From positions 1 to 64,000 of the forward strand of contig JASAND010000814.1 in NCBI GenBank assembly GCA_030248195.1: DNA of 64,000 nucleotides. Reading direction: 5' to 3'. Shown piece by piece: positions 47,062-59,700 of the stretch (position 1 is its first letter; each line of letters opens with the position of its first letter). The notes beneath the pieces are model-generated. The model was not told the DNA's origin. It ran no database searches and worked only from the letters and a program-made list of their open reading frames with translations. The translations under genes were made by a program, and so were the position numbers. The DNA is from Trissonchulus latispiculum (Eukaryota > Nematoda > Enoplea > Enoplida > Ironidae).

Positions 47062-48373
47062 GCAGCGGCTACTCTAAAATTGGCCTGTCAATTCAAAGTG
47101 AAATCGTCTAAGACATGTGACTTATGTCCAAAAGAGTTTCTGGAAAAGTTTTTCATGAATTACATAGATTACTAAATTTGCAAACATTAAAATTATCCTG
47201 AATACATTGCGAAGAATTGCAAAGCAACAATAGAGAAATCTTTTGTATAGGATTGGGACTCTTTTGTATCCAAAGCAGCAATTACGTATTTATGACTTGA
47301 ATAATAGTCGACAAAATCATGCTACGTTTAATCTCAGCGACCCATTTATAGCCAATTTGACACCATTATGGAATCTGGAACGATTTTAAATTTTCAGCTT
47401 ACATTTTCAATCTTTCATGTTTACAAAAATGAATACTTGCAATAAAATTTCAAACTGAAACTTTTCAACCGTGGCGCTGTGTATAAAACCTGCTACAGTA
47501 GGTTAAAAACGACTTGGTGAGTTGACTATGTTTGGCAGTTTCTACTAATCGCTGGGAAAATAAGCCATCGAATCCTAACATTTTGACTCTGTCAAGTCTA
47601 CAACAATATTAAACTACTAACGGTAGCCTCGGTGTCAGTTCACATCAATGATTTGTGTTCAATTCACGAGGATTTTTGAAAAGAAAATTATTGAGTTAAA
47701 TAACGCCATACAGATAAACTTCCATGCAAAGTTCCATGCAAAACTGGTAGATTAAAAAATCAAAGCATTAATTGTGCTCTTTTCAAGATAGACAGTTTTG
47801 ATATTGTCTCAAGTACAGCGGAGCGGGCTTCAGTTAACTTACGGTTTGGTTTGATTGGTTTGATTCTATCATAGCTTAACCTGCTAAACCTATTAAAGCA
47901 TGAATGAGTAAACCGTAATGAGTACACTGAACGAGTGGTTTTGTATACATGGATATATATCCAATCCTCCAATCCTTTGTTCTGTAGGAGAAAATTCACA
48001 GCAGAGTGTCTCTGCATAGCTCCCTGATAGAGGTTTACTTTTTCTATTAAGTGATCCATGAAGCCACGCTGAAGCTTTGGATTGGACTGTATAGCACCCG
48101 TTTAGTATAACAGTACTGACAGTATGACGTTACAGTAGTAACCAATGACGACACGCAGAATTTCGAGAAAAGAGTATACCCAGTGCAGTCAAGTAAGATT
48201 TTTCTCCATCTAAAAGGAAAATAAGAAAAAATTAAAGAAGGAAAGAAAGCAGCACACCACCACCGGCGAAGTTTAAGCTAGATAGAAGTCTAAGCCTAAG
48301 CCTAAGCCTAAGCCAAGGCCTAAGCCATGCCTGCTAAAAGCCAATGAAGTCAAGATAAGATTTTGATAGGACA
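47062..48373. other. Upstream region of the GM2A-like gene
   Basis: It probably includes the promoter and 5' UTR of the minus-strand gene. No clear TATA box stands out. An open frame at 47760-48059 (minus) has no recognised domain or splice context. Confidence 0.35.
48291..48326. repeat. Short interstitial TTAGGC-type (TAAGCC) repeat
   Basis: Six units of TAAGCC with one variant (AAGGCC), equal to TTAGGC on the other strand, the nematode-type telomere motif. It is probably a chance or internal microsatellite here. Confidence 0.7.
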
Positions 48374-49112
48374 CACTCTTAGAAATGTTCCTGTAGAAAC
48401 TACAGGAGTCACTTTTGTAGATGATAAGTACAAAAGCTTTTGTAGAAAATGCAGGTTGAGTCTTGTAATTTCTACAGGTCATCGTTGGTAGTGTTTACCG
48501 GACATACTTTGGTAGAATGGATTACAAGTTATACCAGTACTAATGAAACCTGTAGTTTTCACTGGTTTACAGGTTTGCTCACAGGAAAGTACTCGATACG
48601 CTGATAACGCAAATTTTGTATATAAGGGCGACAGTGGTCATAATTTTTGAAGATTGAAATTTTTGAATTTTCTCAAATTTTCAGTCTTCCAACACCCAGT
48701 GAGTGATTTTTTGTAACGGCCGCTCCCTGCCGAAAATATTTTGGGAGCGGCCGCCCCCCCCACACCTGCCCACTCCCTTCTGAAATAACAGGTCGCTCCA
48801 GTAAAATTTACAGGTTTTGTCTTGTAAAAAATACAGGTTTGGTATCTGATATAGGATTATAAAAAAGTCGAACAAAACTACAGGTTTGTTTAGTATTTTC
48901 TGCAGGAAATTCCTGTAATAAAAACTACAGGTTTGCTTAGTATTTTCCACAGGAAACTCCTGTAATTTTTACTATTCCAGAGACCGGTAAAAAATACAAA
49001 AGTTACGTTTGTGGAAATACAGGAAGCTCCGCTAGTGACTGACCGCACAGGAGCACTTTTGTAGAGAACTACAAGAATTCCTGTAATTTCTACAGGAGTC
49101 TTTTTAAGAGTG
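48374..49112. mobile_element. Foldback element with CACTCTTA ends and ACAGG repeats
   Basis: The ends are CACTCTTAGAAA and TTTTTAAGAGTG (inverted), with GTAGAAACTACAGGAG-like inverted repeats inside. Many units of CTACAGGTTT or TTTCCTGTAGTT fill the element. There is no transposase. A possible 2-bp CA duplication flanks it, which is not decisive. Confidence 0.65.
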
Positions 49113-49338
49113 CAAGAATGATAATAATTGTAGTAATCCACCAATGCACCAAACAATTCTCTAATAATCCATAACTACTAAACTAATAAGGACAGTAATC
49201 CATGGCGCTGTCAGCCAAGATTTCAGTAATCCATAGCGCTGTGAGAGGAAGTAAGTAAAATCCACTACGCTGCACGACAAAAAGTCAGTAATCCAAGAAG
49301 CCGATACCGATCGAGTAGACCGCTAAGAATAGACCGGT
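49113..49338. repeat. Short run of GTAATCCA-type repeats
   Basis: The phrase CAGTAATCCA (or close forms) recurs at about 49192, 49226 and 49288, each with GCGCTG or a similar phrase nearby. It may be remnant tandem units. Confidence 0.4.
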
Positions 49339-49543
49339 TTGCCCCCAGTTTGTCAATACCCCAGTTTGTCAACTCCCCAGTTAGTCAACTCCAACTGTAA
49401 TCCTTATAATTAAAGTTGCCCCCAGCTTTAAGTTCTGAACTGAAAAAAGAGTTCACTAACTGGGGACGAACTTAATTATAAGGATTACAGTTGGAGTTGA
49501 CTAACAGGGGAGTTCATAAACTGCGGAATTGACAAACTGGGGA
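49339..49543. mobile_element. Hairpin MITE with CCCCAGTTTGTCAA ends
   Basis: A 205-bp inverted repeat. CCCCAGTTTGTCAA occurs at the left and TTGACAAACTGGGG at the right, and the arms include CCAACTGTAATCCTTATAATTAA. Folding would give an almost full-length hairpin. There is no ORF. Confidence 0.75.
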
Positions 49544-49810
49544 TAAGCGAATAAACCAGTTGAAAATCTTCAAATAATTCTTTAGTAATTCAAGTAATTC
49601 TTCAAAGCTAAATGAATCCAAAAACCGTCTCGCGAATGTTTCGTTGTGCCCCCTTTATGGCCCATATCAAGATAAAAGCCCCCAGAACCCCCATTAAAAA
49701 AGGTTCTCAAATTTTTTCATGCGTTTGTCTGTATCCAGGACTTAGGTTTGTATGTGGCTACGTTGCGGATCCTTTCCTTTAACAGGCACTTCAGCAGACA
49801 TTTTTTCACT

Positions 49811-49985
49811 TAGTGCCACACCCCAGTCGCTTTCGCTTGGAGGGGTAGTGCCAGGCCCAATTTTGTCTAACTGAGAGGGTGTGGGGCCTAGGTCTGGCAC
49901 TGAATAATTGCTGCATGCAATTATCCGAGGCGTCATCAAGGATACTGCCGGGACAGAAGTGTCCACGCTGCTTTCGCCGCATCGT
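49811..49985 (+). repeat. Dispersed 170-bp repeat, copy 2
   Basis: This is the homologue of 15172-15345 in opposite orientation. It carries TAGTGCCACACCCCAGT, CACTGAATAATTGC, a small stem-loop (ATAATTGC/GCAATTAT) and ATCCGAGGCG. The region from 49742 to 50096 has open frames on the minus strand without known motifs. Confidence 0.5.
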
Positions 49986-50838
49986 GCGCACCCGTTGGCT
50001 CCATCCCGTAGGGGTTTCCCCCCAAAGGCGGCCAACTCCTTGCAAATCTCGGACAATACAATTAGTAATTATAGCCTGGGGGGATTCAGCAGACATGATA
50101 TGTTTATAATATGTTTATAAGTATCTCAGTCATCAAATTTGTAGCATATAACCGGGGTGTACTGGGGGAGGGGGTCCTCCTGGCTTTTCTCATAAATTTA
50201 GACTGAAATTTGTGTGTATGCATGCTATATCCGCAATATGGGAAAAATCGAAAGCTGACGACAAGTAGAACAAGTTCGTCCCAGATCTAAGTCCAGGCAA
50301 CGCACACACTTTTCGGTATACCCGGACTCCAGAACCCTTAGAACCCTTAAAATTAGACAGTAGAGGATCAAAATCTCTTGAAAATATTTCAGAACCCTCA
50401 AGAACCCCAAAAACCCACATCAAAAATGAACCTAAACATAGTTATAGATCAAATCTCTACAAAAAATTCAGAACCCCAGAACCCCAAGAACCCCCATGAA
50501 AATAAAAGCTCCAAGGAAAACAAGTGGTAGATCAGAACTCATCAGAAAGTGACTTTTATCTTGGCATAGGCCCTATTTTTGGTTAATCGGCCAACCTTGC
50601 CTCCCTCCAACGTTATTTGGTCTAATCTTGTGGTTAATTGCAATCTTATTCATAACACACTCTGCCCTTGTGTTAACAGTATTGGTAAATAAAATAATAA
50701 TCATAATTAATCACCATTAGCAAACCAATCAAAATAAACGAATTCCTTCTTTCATTACGGAGACGGACAACAAAATTAAAGCATTTCCACTAGCGTATAC
50801 TTTAGCTCATGCTCAACTTGTCACAACAGAAGACCTCT
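49986..50838. other. Interval without recognised genes
   Basis: It includes imperfect repeats of AGAACCCTTAGAACCC and AGAACCCCAGAACCCC type near 50331-50490. No coding sequence is supported. Confidence 0.3.
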
Positions 50839-50878
50839 TACGAAAACCTTAATGCTTCATATTTTATTGAATATCATA
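50839..50878. repeat. 40-bp direct repeat, left copy flanking pol relict
   Basis: TACGAAAACCTTAATGCT and onward to ATATCATA matches 52732-52771 with one C/T difference. The pair encloses the decayed gypsy pol and may be remnants of LTRs or of a segmental duplication. Confidence 0.65.
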
Positions 50879-51200
50879 CTCTACATTTTCTTCTTCTTAG
50901 GCCATTTCCGACCGAGAAATCCTTGGTCGGTACCAGGAAGAAAGACAAAAGGGGGACTTCGTCGCCGCAAGGGATAACGTGCTTCTTCGGAAGGGAGCAC
51001 CAAGAAATCGGAGGTTTCGGTATTCGAAATCTTGTCATCTCGTTTGACTTCCGCGCCCGCATTTTACTCTAGTGTCGTTTCCACTTTTCCTTGCCGACAC
51101 CGACTTCATTAGAAACCATGCCAAGCTTCTAGGTGACTATACCTTTACTCATTTAGGTTCATCCTTCCGAAAAGATCTCACCCGTACTTGATCTCCAGCT

Positions 51201-52697
51201 TCAGAAGACCCAGTTGATCGTGCTGGCTCTTCTGCGGCGGAGCCTTCTGCACGACGTATGTAGTGGACCCAAATTCTTTCGTAAGGAGCGCCCGCGGAAT
51301 AATTGACATGGAGATTTCTTAGTGGTGGAATAGGGAATAATGCGATACTGTAGTAGAAAGGTAGAGGTTGAGGATATCAGGTCTTTGCTTTCCGAAAGTA
51401 GCTTTGTCAAAGATGTTTTGAAGGGTTCGACGAATTTTTCTGCTTGTCCGTTGCTCTGAGATGGTAGGGAGCTATGCGGATATGCAACATACAAACATTG
51501 CTTTGCATAAACCGATGAAACTCATGAGATATGAAAGTAGGCCCATTATCTGATACCAAAATTGCCGGATAATCCTGTTGAGCTAATAACCCCAGCAATT
51601 CTTTTATTGTGGGATTTGCTGCAATACTGGACATCATCTTTACTTTTGGCCATTTGGAAAATGCGTCAATGACGATTAGCCACATTTTCCCCAAAACGGA
51701 CCAGCGAAGTCAATATGAATTCGCTGAGGCTTCTCGGGTGGCACCTTGGATGCAAGACTCTAGGAGGATTATCTTGATTTGTCTGACAAGTTTGACAACG
51801 CTTCACTTTATCCTCTATATCTTTATCTAGCTGTGGCCACCAGTCTTCCAGGGATTATGACTCTTGAACTCCACAATAGCAGACCCTTTTCCAGAAATAA
51901 TTCATATAATCAGTTCCAAATCATAATTTTTGTTTCAGTCAGTCCGCAAACAATCACAAACTTCTTTGAGCAAAGGATCCGCTTCAGTAGCATTACTCTT
52001 GGTAGCATTAATCAAATTTTCTTTATCCACTTGTACTGACTGCGATGTGTCGTCTAATAATTCCATTACTTCTTTTGATAGAGCACTTTCATCTTCTATT
52101 CGGCAAATTGGGAGTCTTAAAAGGAAGTCAGTTTTGCGCTGCACTAAAGTCGAACGGTGAATGATGTCGTACTGTAATCATAGCCCATGACTAACAGAGC
52201 CCAACGCTGGAGTCTGCTGGCTGTCATTTGTGGGATTCCTTCTTATAGGTAAAACAAGCTGACTAGGGGTTGTGATCATACATGTGCTTGGGGGGTTTGG
52301 GGGACTGTTCAACCCCCCCCCTAGACGTGGATCTCACCACCCCCCAGAGGGGTCCCTCACCCCCCAGAATCTACTGTTATCCTGTTTTTTGGGCAAGAGA
52401 TCGGAAAAATCCGGTTTGCCGGCGACCTTCGGCCGCCGGCTTACCCCCCCCCCAGAATTTCTCCCTCCTGCACATGTCCGTGTGACTAGTTGAAATTTTC
52501 TTCCAGCCAAGTACTTGTGCAGCTTCCTGATTGCCCAAACAAAGGCTTCTGTCTCTACTTCTGTCTCTCTGTACTTGCGAATAATTCTTCTCTGCACTGT
52601 TTATGGTGCGGGAAAGGAAAATGATCGGTTTTTCTTCTTTGTTTCCCACCACTTGCGACAGAACTGCGCCGTTCACCACCCTCGTCGCCAATAAAGT
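51201..52697 (-). pseudogene. Decayed gypsy-type pol (RNase H to integrase)
   Basis: On the minus strand, about 52691-52244 encodes an RNase H domain (GAVLSQVV, IIFLSRTINSAEKNYSQ, then DHNP after an interruption). About 52144 has the FLLRLPI phrase that resembles ADALSRLP. Then 51694-51201 gives the integrase core (VIDAFSKWP, LVSDNGPTF, SNGQAEKF) with several frameshifts. The missing N-terminal RT and the lesions show an old relict. A MITE (52280-52477) is inserted within the RNase H coding stretch. It is a different lineage from the giant element. Confidence 0.8.
52280..52477 (+). mobile_element. ACATGTGC-ended MITE, copy 1
   Basis: A 198-bp element bounded by ACATGTGC and GCACATGT. Its interior is rich in C or G runs and contains GGTCCCTCACCCCCCAG and GAAAAATCCGGTT. 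It interrupts the RNase H reading frame of the gypsy relict between FQLVT and DHNP. A homologous copy in reverse orientation is at 54424-54607. Confidence 0.75.
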
Positions 52698-52731
52698 ATT
52701 TTTAATAACTTATACTTTAAATCATATCTGG

Positions 52732-52771
52732 TACGAAAACCTTAATGCTTTATATTTTATTGAATATCATA
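52732..52771. repeat. 40-bp direct repeat, right copy flanking pol relict
   Basis: Second copy of the repeat at 50839-50878, same orientation, one base different. Confidence 0.65.
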
Positions 52772-52844
52772 TCCTATAAAAATAAATTTCGCTTGGGGAT
52801 TTACGGAGAATTTACGGATTCGACATATACGCCCCGGAAATCTC

Positions 52845-53260
52845 CGCATTGTGAAAAATTTCTTCAAAAGTGGTCGATACGGTACTCAAATCAAAGAGCT
52901 CGTCGAGCTGAACAACCGTTCTGCTTGCGCATTTATGACAGTTATGACCGAGAAACTGAAAATCCGGGAATTCACGAAAATCCGGATTTTGGACCAAAAC
53001 CTTTTCAGTTTCCGAGTTTGCTCTAAAGTTGGTCATAATTCGGTAACGCTGATTTCGAAACTGAAATCGAAATTTCTCGAAAGTGGTCAATATGATATAT
53101 GGTACTCAAATGAAAGATCTCGTCGAGCTGAGGAACTTAAATTGTTCAGGGATTTTGTAAAAATGAGTCTAGTGAAAGTTACAACCGAAAAGTTGAAAAT
53201 CCGTGAATTCACAAAAATTCAGAATTTGGGCGGACCACAAAACACTTTGTCTCCAATTTT
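52845..53260. repeat. Two diverged tandem units of a CCGGAATTC-type repeat family
   Basis: Units near 52845-53035 and 53068-53260 share GTACTCAAAT-AAAGA-CTCGTCGAGCTGA and GAAAATCCG-GAATTCAC phrases. Related phrases occur in the foldback arms at 13150-13430, 19400-19620 and 59300-59600, so they belong to one repeat superfamily. The open frames over them are not genes. Confidence 0.55.
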
Positions 53261-53735
53261 GATGAAAATGTGGCCATAGGCTAATTCGGCCACGCTGATT
53301 TCGAAGCTAGAATCGAAATTTCCGGACTTCGTGATATGACACGGAAAATTGAGTTATCTTGTTTATAAGAAAAAAAATGCAGCGGCAACCCAGCCAGCCA
53401 GGTCAATTTGCTTATTTACATTTGATTTGGTATCCTACTATTATTTTATTAAACTAATAAATAAATTACTCTGGATGAAGTAAACTGAAGCTTTAACACA
53501 CAAAAGTAAATTTAATTTCATAAAAATTATATGCAGATGCGACTGTACGCTGACTAGGCTTAAAAATAACAAATATGCAGTAATATAAGTTTACAAAATA
53601 CTATTTACAGCGTGTGTGGAGATTGCTAAATTTTTCGAAGAATTAAAATAAGCGCGGGAAACAGCCTGAAATGACATTCGATTGTAATTTAACTTTAAGG
53701 TGCAAATAATTTAATTCTTCGAAAAAGTAGACGAT
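53261..53735. other. 3' flank of the MTG/nervy gene
   Basis: AT-rich, probably the 3' UTR and flank of the minus-strand gene. A candidate polyadenylation signal on the minus strand (TTTATT read on plus, near 53443) is possible. Nothing else is seen. Confidence 0.35.
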
Positions 53736-56700
53736 TCAAACACTTTTTGTTGCAGTTCTATCTGGTATCTCATGCTTGGGACTTGATTTTTCAGACGGGC
53801 ATGCTTTAGATTTCGTTTTCGGCGATTCTGCTTCTTGCTTGACTGCAGTCCGCGGGTCAGACATCGTTTGGACCTCCAAGGGCCTGCCTTCAGGGGGCCC
53901 TTCTTCTGATGTGACCGGCATTTCTGCCATTCGGCAACTGGATTGGTGACGTACCCAATCTTTATGCTGGCAAAATTGTCCACAGTAGCGGGCCATTTGA
54001 CAGCCACTGCAGCGCTGAGTTGCTTTTCGTCCGCAATTCCAACAATTCTAAAAATATCTTACACTATAATACGTAGGTTAACGGAAACAATAGGATGTCC
54101 AACTTAGCTGTTAGAGATGAGCACGGGCGGATTTTTTGGCCCGGCCCCAGCTCGCTCTAAAAGCCCGCTAACAAAAGTTTTCGGCCCGGCCCGGCCCGCC
54201 AAAAGACCAAAAGAAATTTTCAAAAATTTTACTACCAATATTATTTCAAAGGCTTTAATGCAAGATGGAAACGCCAAATTATACTGCAAAATTTTAATTA
54301 TATAACGTAATTAATATAATTATGACGTAATATAACCAGACTGAGTAAATGTATAGTTAGCTTTAGTGATTTCACAACATTTCCTATAGTCGATCCGGCC
54401 CGTTTTGGCCCACTCCGCCCCAGACATGTGCAGGATGGGAAGTCTTGGAGGTGGGGTGCACCGACGGCCGGGGGCTTGTTTTGCAAAGTTTTTTGCCCAA
54501 AAAACCGGAAAAATCCGGATCCTGGGAGGTGAGGGACCCCTCTGGGGGTGAGGTCCAGGTCTGGTGGCGTGGGGTGAAAACCCCTTCACCCACCCCCAAG
54601 CACATGTATGCTCCGCCCCCACTCAAAAAATTCTCGACCCGGCGCGGCCCGGCCCGCTGACGAATAGAAGTCAGCCCGGCCGACGGGCCGAAATGCTCAT
54701 CTCTATTAGCTGTAATTAAGCGTTTGTATAAAATACTGGAAATTCATTATTTCAGTAAAAGTAATCGGTTCATCATTAGATTGCTATCGAAAGTACTTGT
54801 TCCTAACGAAAATTGACCAAATTGACTAATCGAGACAGAATAGTGGCTAATATTTCGCAACAAAAACACAGAAGAAACACAGCTGCCAAGCTGTCGTTTT
54901 AATTTAACTAAGCAGTAGCGTGGTTGTCATTGCAACGTTAGTACAACTCTTAAAGGTACATTCATAGTCGCGAACGCGTAGAGGCGCGCGACGATGGGCA
55001 TCGACGCACGTCGACGCCTTAAAGTGTAACTTCTGTTTTAACCGTTCAAAATTAATTGTAACATATTCCTGCTCACGAACTTATGCAGACGCCTACATAC
55101 GGGTGTCGGGCGTCAGTTGCGACAGAAACTATGAATGCAGCATAATATGCCTAGAAATTTTATCAAGAGTTCTTGTTAAATTTCATCAATACGAGAGCGA
55201 ATCAAATTACATAGGGAATTCAAAATCCAAATATTATAGCAACAAGTTAGGTTCAAGTTTAGGTTAGGTTAGGTTAGGTTAAGGTTTAGATTAGGTTAAA
55301 GGTAAGGTCAGAGGTTAGGTTAAAATATTCATTTTAGAAACGTTAAAATCACCTCAATTTTGTCTTCCTGCACAAAGAATAAACGTTGCACTTCTTCCAA
55401 AGCTCGTTCCATCTGCAATCTTTCCGTATTGATCACTTGAAATGCTTTTTCTTCAGCGGCAGTCACTGCTTTTTGAAGATCCAACATAGATTGACGTTTC
55501 ACACTTTGCACTGTTTCCTCTAAAACAGACAATATAATTCACAAAATGTTGAAATTCGGACATAAAAACTCATAAAAAATAAAATAACTATATATTGAGA
55601 CGGTTAGAACTGCGACAACTAAAATGTTTGTCGTAACCATCGCACCTACAATAGTGTTTGAAGCCGCCCGGCCTAAGCCGGCCAGCGGCCGACGACTTTT
55701 GCTTGCCAGCCGGCCGCTGGCTGGGATACAAATCACCAATCAGAAATTTACAAACTAGAGCAACTAAGCTTAAAATAAACTACAAATCTAGTTTTGCTAA
55801 TTTTTTATGCTATTGTATTTTGATAACATCCGAAAATAAATATCTTAGCAGTTATAATAACTGCACTGCAAACTGCTCTACTGCCGCTTAGATGCTAAGA
55901 TGGAAAGATCGTAGAGATTAGAGTTCTTGGCCGGCCGGTGTCAAACCTGCTGGCCTGCGCCCCACCACCAGCCCAGAGTGGGGCCTAACTGGCCTGCCAG
56001 CCAGGCAGCCGGTCTTTTGAACCAGGACAATATGTGATATTATCTGTTATACGTTACTAGGAGTTGTTGCAGCGCGCCCACCAGCTGGTTTGCATCAACC
56101 GGCCGGCCGGCCGGGTCGAAAAACCGGCCGGGCAACAACACTAGTAGAGATGTGTTGATGATAACGACTTGTCCAGATCATGACGACTCTTTGGTGGTGT
56201 ACGCAGTTGCCAGAGATGGAACCCCAAATGCGAAAAAAGGTGTAGGTGAAGGTGAAGCTGGCAAAGTCCTGTTGTATAAAGCAAAAAAACCCACGCCAAA
56301 TTGACAAATTTGTTCTATCCTTATTTTCGGGCCGTCAAGAAAAGTTCGAAGTCAATGTTCTGTGTGCTACAGTCGAATTTCGCAGGAGACTGACCGCCCG
56401 CCACCCAGCCAGAAAAAGCAATATGGACGTGAAAACATATTGTGCCGACTGCCCATATCCGCCTAGTTCATGTTTGGACTGTTTCAACAGCCGGCATGGG
56501 GATAATAACTAGCTGATGAACGAGCCAACAAAGATTATGAGAGTCAAATTAGGTTGCTTCAATTACGCATATTGAATAACTTTAACATCTCTTCCCATAT
56601 ATGTTGTCACCACCGGTGGGTGACATGCGTACAACAGGAACCTGTTGTCACCCACCGGTGGGTGACAATGCCGCGAACGTGTTAAATAGTTAAATAGTTT

Positions 56701-59700
56701 TACGCCTCTCGTTTTTTGAACTACCCTATTCATGAAAAGGGATTTTAGAAATGTTGGAAAATTTGCACCAATAATTTCAACAAAAATTTTCAATTTCAGC
56801 GTTTACAGTAGGAATTTATTTTAAATGTCAATGCTAGGTAGCCTGCTGATAATTTTTTGAAACGCATCACATATATTCTTTTGGAACTATTCTGCTCTGC
56901 TCTGACTTGTTATTTTTTCTCCCGCAGCTTTCCCCGGGTGTACCCTCCCTGCCCTGCCCAATCATAACAGGTTATGTACTTATACAGCCGCGAACCCAAC
57001 TGATAGATATGAACTTAGCTAATTTCAATCAATAATATATTACATTATTTTTGCCGTTGTCTTCCATTCACATTTCATATAGGTATACCTTTATATAACT
57101 TTCTTCACAATGGTTAATCTTGAAATTTAAAAATCTTTAACACAATTTTCCTACCCAACCGGATAGCGGTCGCTTGTAAGAGTCTCAGAAACGGTAACAA
57201 ATGTTGTAAGCATCCCAGGGCAGTGGAGGCTAATGAGACTAATTTTGTCCAAGTCTTCCAACAGTTCAGCTGGCAGATGGATAACAATTAGAAGAAACAT
57301 TCATGTTGAAAGGCTGCCGTGGACTCGATGGAAATTAAAAATTTAGTAGAAGTAGGTATGAACCTTCTGGCCCTAACTGCTCATCTAGTGACCAACTGTT
57401 ATCACCAGATGGACTTCGAACAAAACCAGTTCTAATTCTTCACCCCCAATTTCCCAAACTAACCATCTGGAACTCCAACTATATTTTATCAGAGAAAAAA
57501 CAAATTCGAGGAAAACTGGTGACGACAAACTGATCTTTTGATAAAAATATTCATGTAAGCTGACGAATGCCAACTGTCACAAAATACGTACAAGGAATTA
57601 AAATGCAGCATGAAACAAAAAGGAACCTACAGAATCAGCAAACCGGATTTTTTGAAGTTTCGCCACATTCTACTAATTTTGAAGTTTAAACATTTTGTGT
57701 AGTTTGATGCTTGTAGTTAGTTGAATAAGATTAGTTTAATGGTTTCAACAATTGTTAATAATATGTTTCAGCAAACAGTAATGTACTGAAGAAATGAAAC
57801 CGGTTTATCCAAAAAATCATTATACCTGCTCGCCTCTTGACCTCCTCCATTTTTTCACAGTTTTCCTCTTTCCTCAACTGACCATTCCAAAGTTGTGACA
57901 GTCGAGCGCGATGCTGAAAGAGGACCAGAGAGTATCGAATCTGATCCATGGTTGTAAACAAGGAATTGAACATCTGAAAATAAAAAATGATTTCCCATAG
58001 TACACATGTTCAGCTGCGTAGTTTAATTAGAAATGCATGACTCTATAATAGGCATAGGCTAATCAAAACAAAATACAAAGATATATTGTGAAAAAGATAA
58101 AGTGTAACGACTTAAGAATTTTCATGGAATTTCTCGTTACTTAGTCTTGTTACAACGCTGGTTCATATCTTTGATTTACTTGGTGGCTGTATTACCAACA
58201 CTATCTGGAAAGCTGCATTGCCAATCAAATTTAATGTATTTTCTGAAAAGTTTCAGCCATACCGTTTCAATATTCCTCCATTCCTTAGAGCAGACATCCC
58301 AGTCTCCGTTCAACTGCAATTGTCCATCGTGACCATTAGAATTGAGATATCTGACAATATCAACAGGGAGAGTGTCCAATGACTCTCGTGAACTTCCAGA
58401 AATACCAGAGCTTGTTGGTCTTGGTGGAGATCGAACCAGTGGTCTGCGGCCCAACGGTTCAGAAGCCAGAAATGGTCTCTGCTTTGCAGGAGAAACGTAG
58501 CCGTTGATGGGACAACTGAAATAAATGAAATTGTTGACATCAAAAATTAAGAAGGTTTAATTGTAAGATTATAAGATAGAGATTTGTAAGGTGTGCGCCT
58601 AACGGAGTATTTCCGTCACTAATTATTGTTGAAAATTTCCCTTCCCTATTTGCCATCTTATTTGTTTGCAAAGCTTATTCGACAGATGACAAACTGAAAG
58701 CACAAGTTCTTCCAGGATACATTTTCATATAAAATTTTGGCCATACATTTATATGTAGGATTGTACCTTATATGTCACCGTTATTTTTGGAAAATCGGCT
58801 TTTCGCGAAAAGCCGCATCATTGTGGCTTTTTATCGATTTTAAAAAACTCTTTAGCTTCTTCCAGGCTCTGCCTCCAGACCCCAACCCCCTCCCCGTTGC
58901 GACTGCGATTTTCTTTGTTTTAGGACGATTCTATAGCGTTTATGCCTTCCAACACCCATACAAGCTATGTAGTATCTATTTGCTTTCATCGCTAGAACTA
59001 CACTAACTATGACCAAAAAATGTGTGTACAAACTTCTACCGTTTATAGCACATTAACCTTTGGAGTAAACCCCAACAAAATATATATTTTTAGAATCCTC
59101 ATTTCGAAAATCCGGAAAATCCGGAATTCCTGGTTTCACTAACGGAAAATCTAAAATGTTTAGTTTTTTGCCCAATTTTTATAAAATTTTTTAAAATTTG
59201 TTTGCAGAATCGAATACAGCTGGTCCCGCTGCATATTTTTGGTCCTAGAAATTTTCCACGAAAATGCACCCAATTTCCGGAATTCCGGGTATTCAAAATT
59301 TCCTATTTTAAAAATTTTCTCCAATGCCCCACAATATGAATATAATTCGAAAGCTGTTGATGAGCTGAACAAATCTTTTAATAGAACCAATGTTTGAAAA
59401 TGCAGCCCATTCCCGAAATTCACGAATTCCGTGTTTCACTCTAGCTTGGAAGGTATTAGCGAATTCCGAGAATTGGGCTCATATCCGCGAGTTGGTTCTA
59501 TTACAAGATTTGTTCAGCTCATCAAGAGCTTTCGAATGATACCCGTCTTGTGGGGTATTAGAGAAAATTTTTAAAATTGGAAATTCCGGAAATTGGGTGC
59601 ATTTTCGTGAAAAATTTCTGGGAGCAACAATATGCAGCGGGAACAGCTCTATTCGATCGTGAAAAAAATTTTGATTTCATTAAAAATTGGGCGAAAAACT

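Noticed and set aside
47760..48059. 99-codon open frame on the minus strand upstream of the GM2A-like gene
   Set aside because: No recognised domain, no splice context and biased composition. It is probably chance.
48291..48326. TAAGCC array as evidence for a nematode genome
   Set aside because: Too short and interstitial. TTAGG elsewhere and the gene content fit an arthropod better.
49912..49950. U4 snRNA-like phrase ATCCGAGGCG
   Set aside because: Only about 12 nt match the U4 5' region. The surrounding order of stems and the Sm site are absent, so it is not called an snRNA.
52812..53279. Overlapping open frames of 90-140 codons
   Set aside because: They lie on diverged tandem repeat units with inverted CCGGAATTC phrases, so they are explained by repeat sequence.
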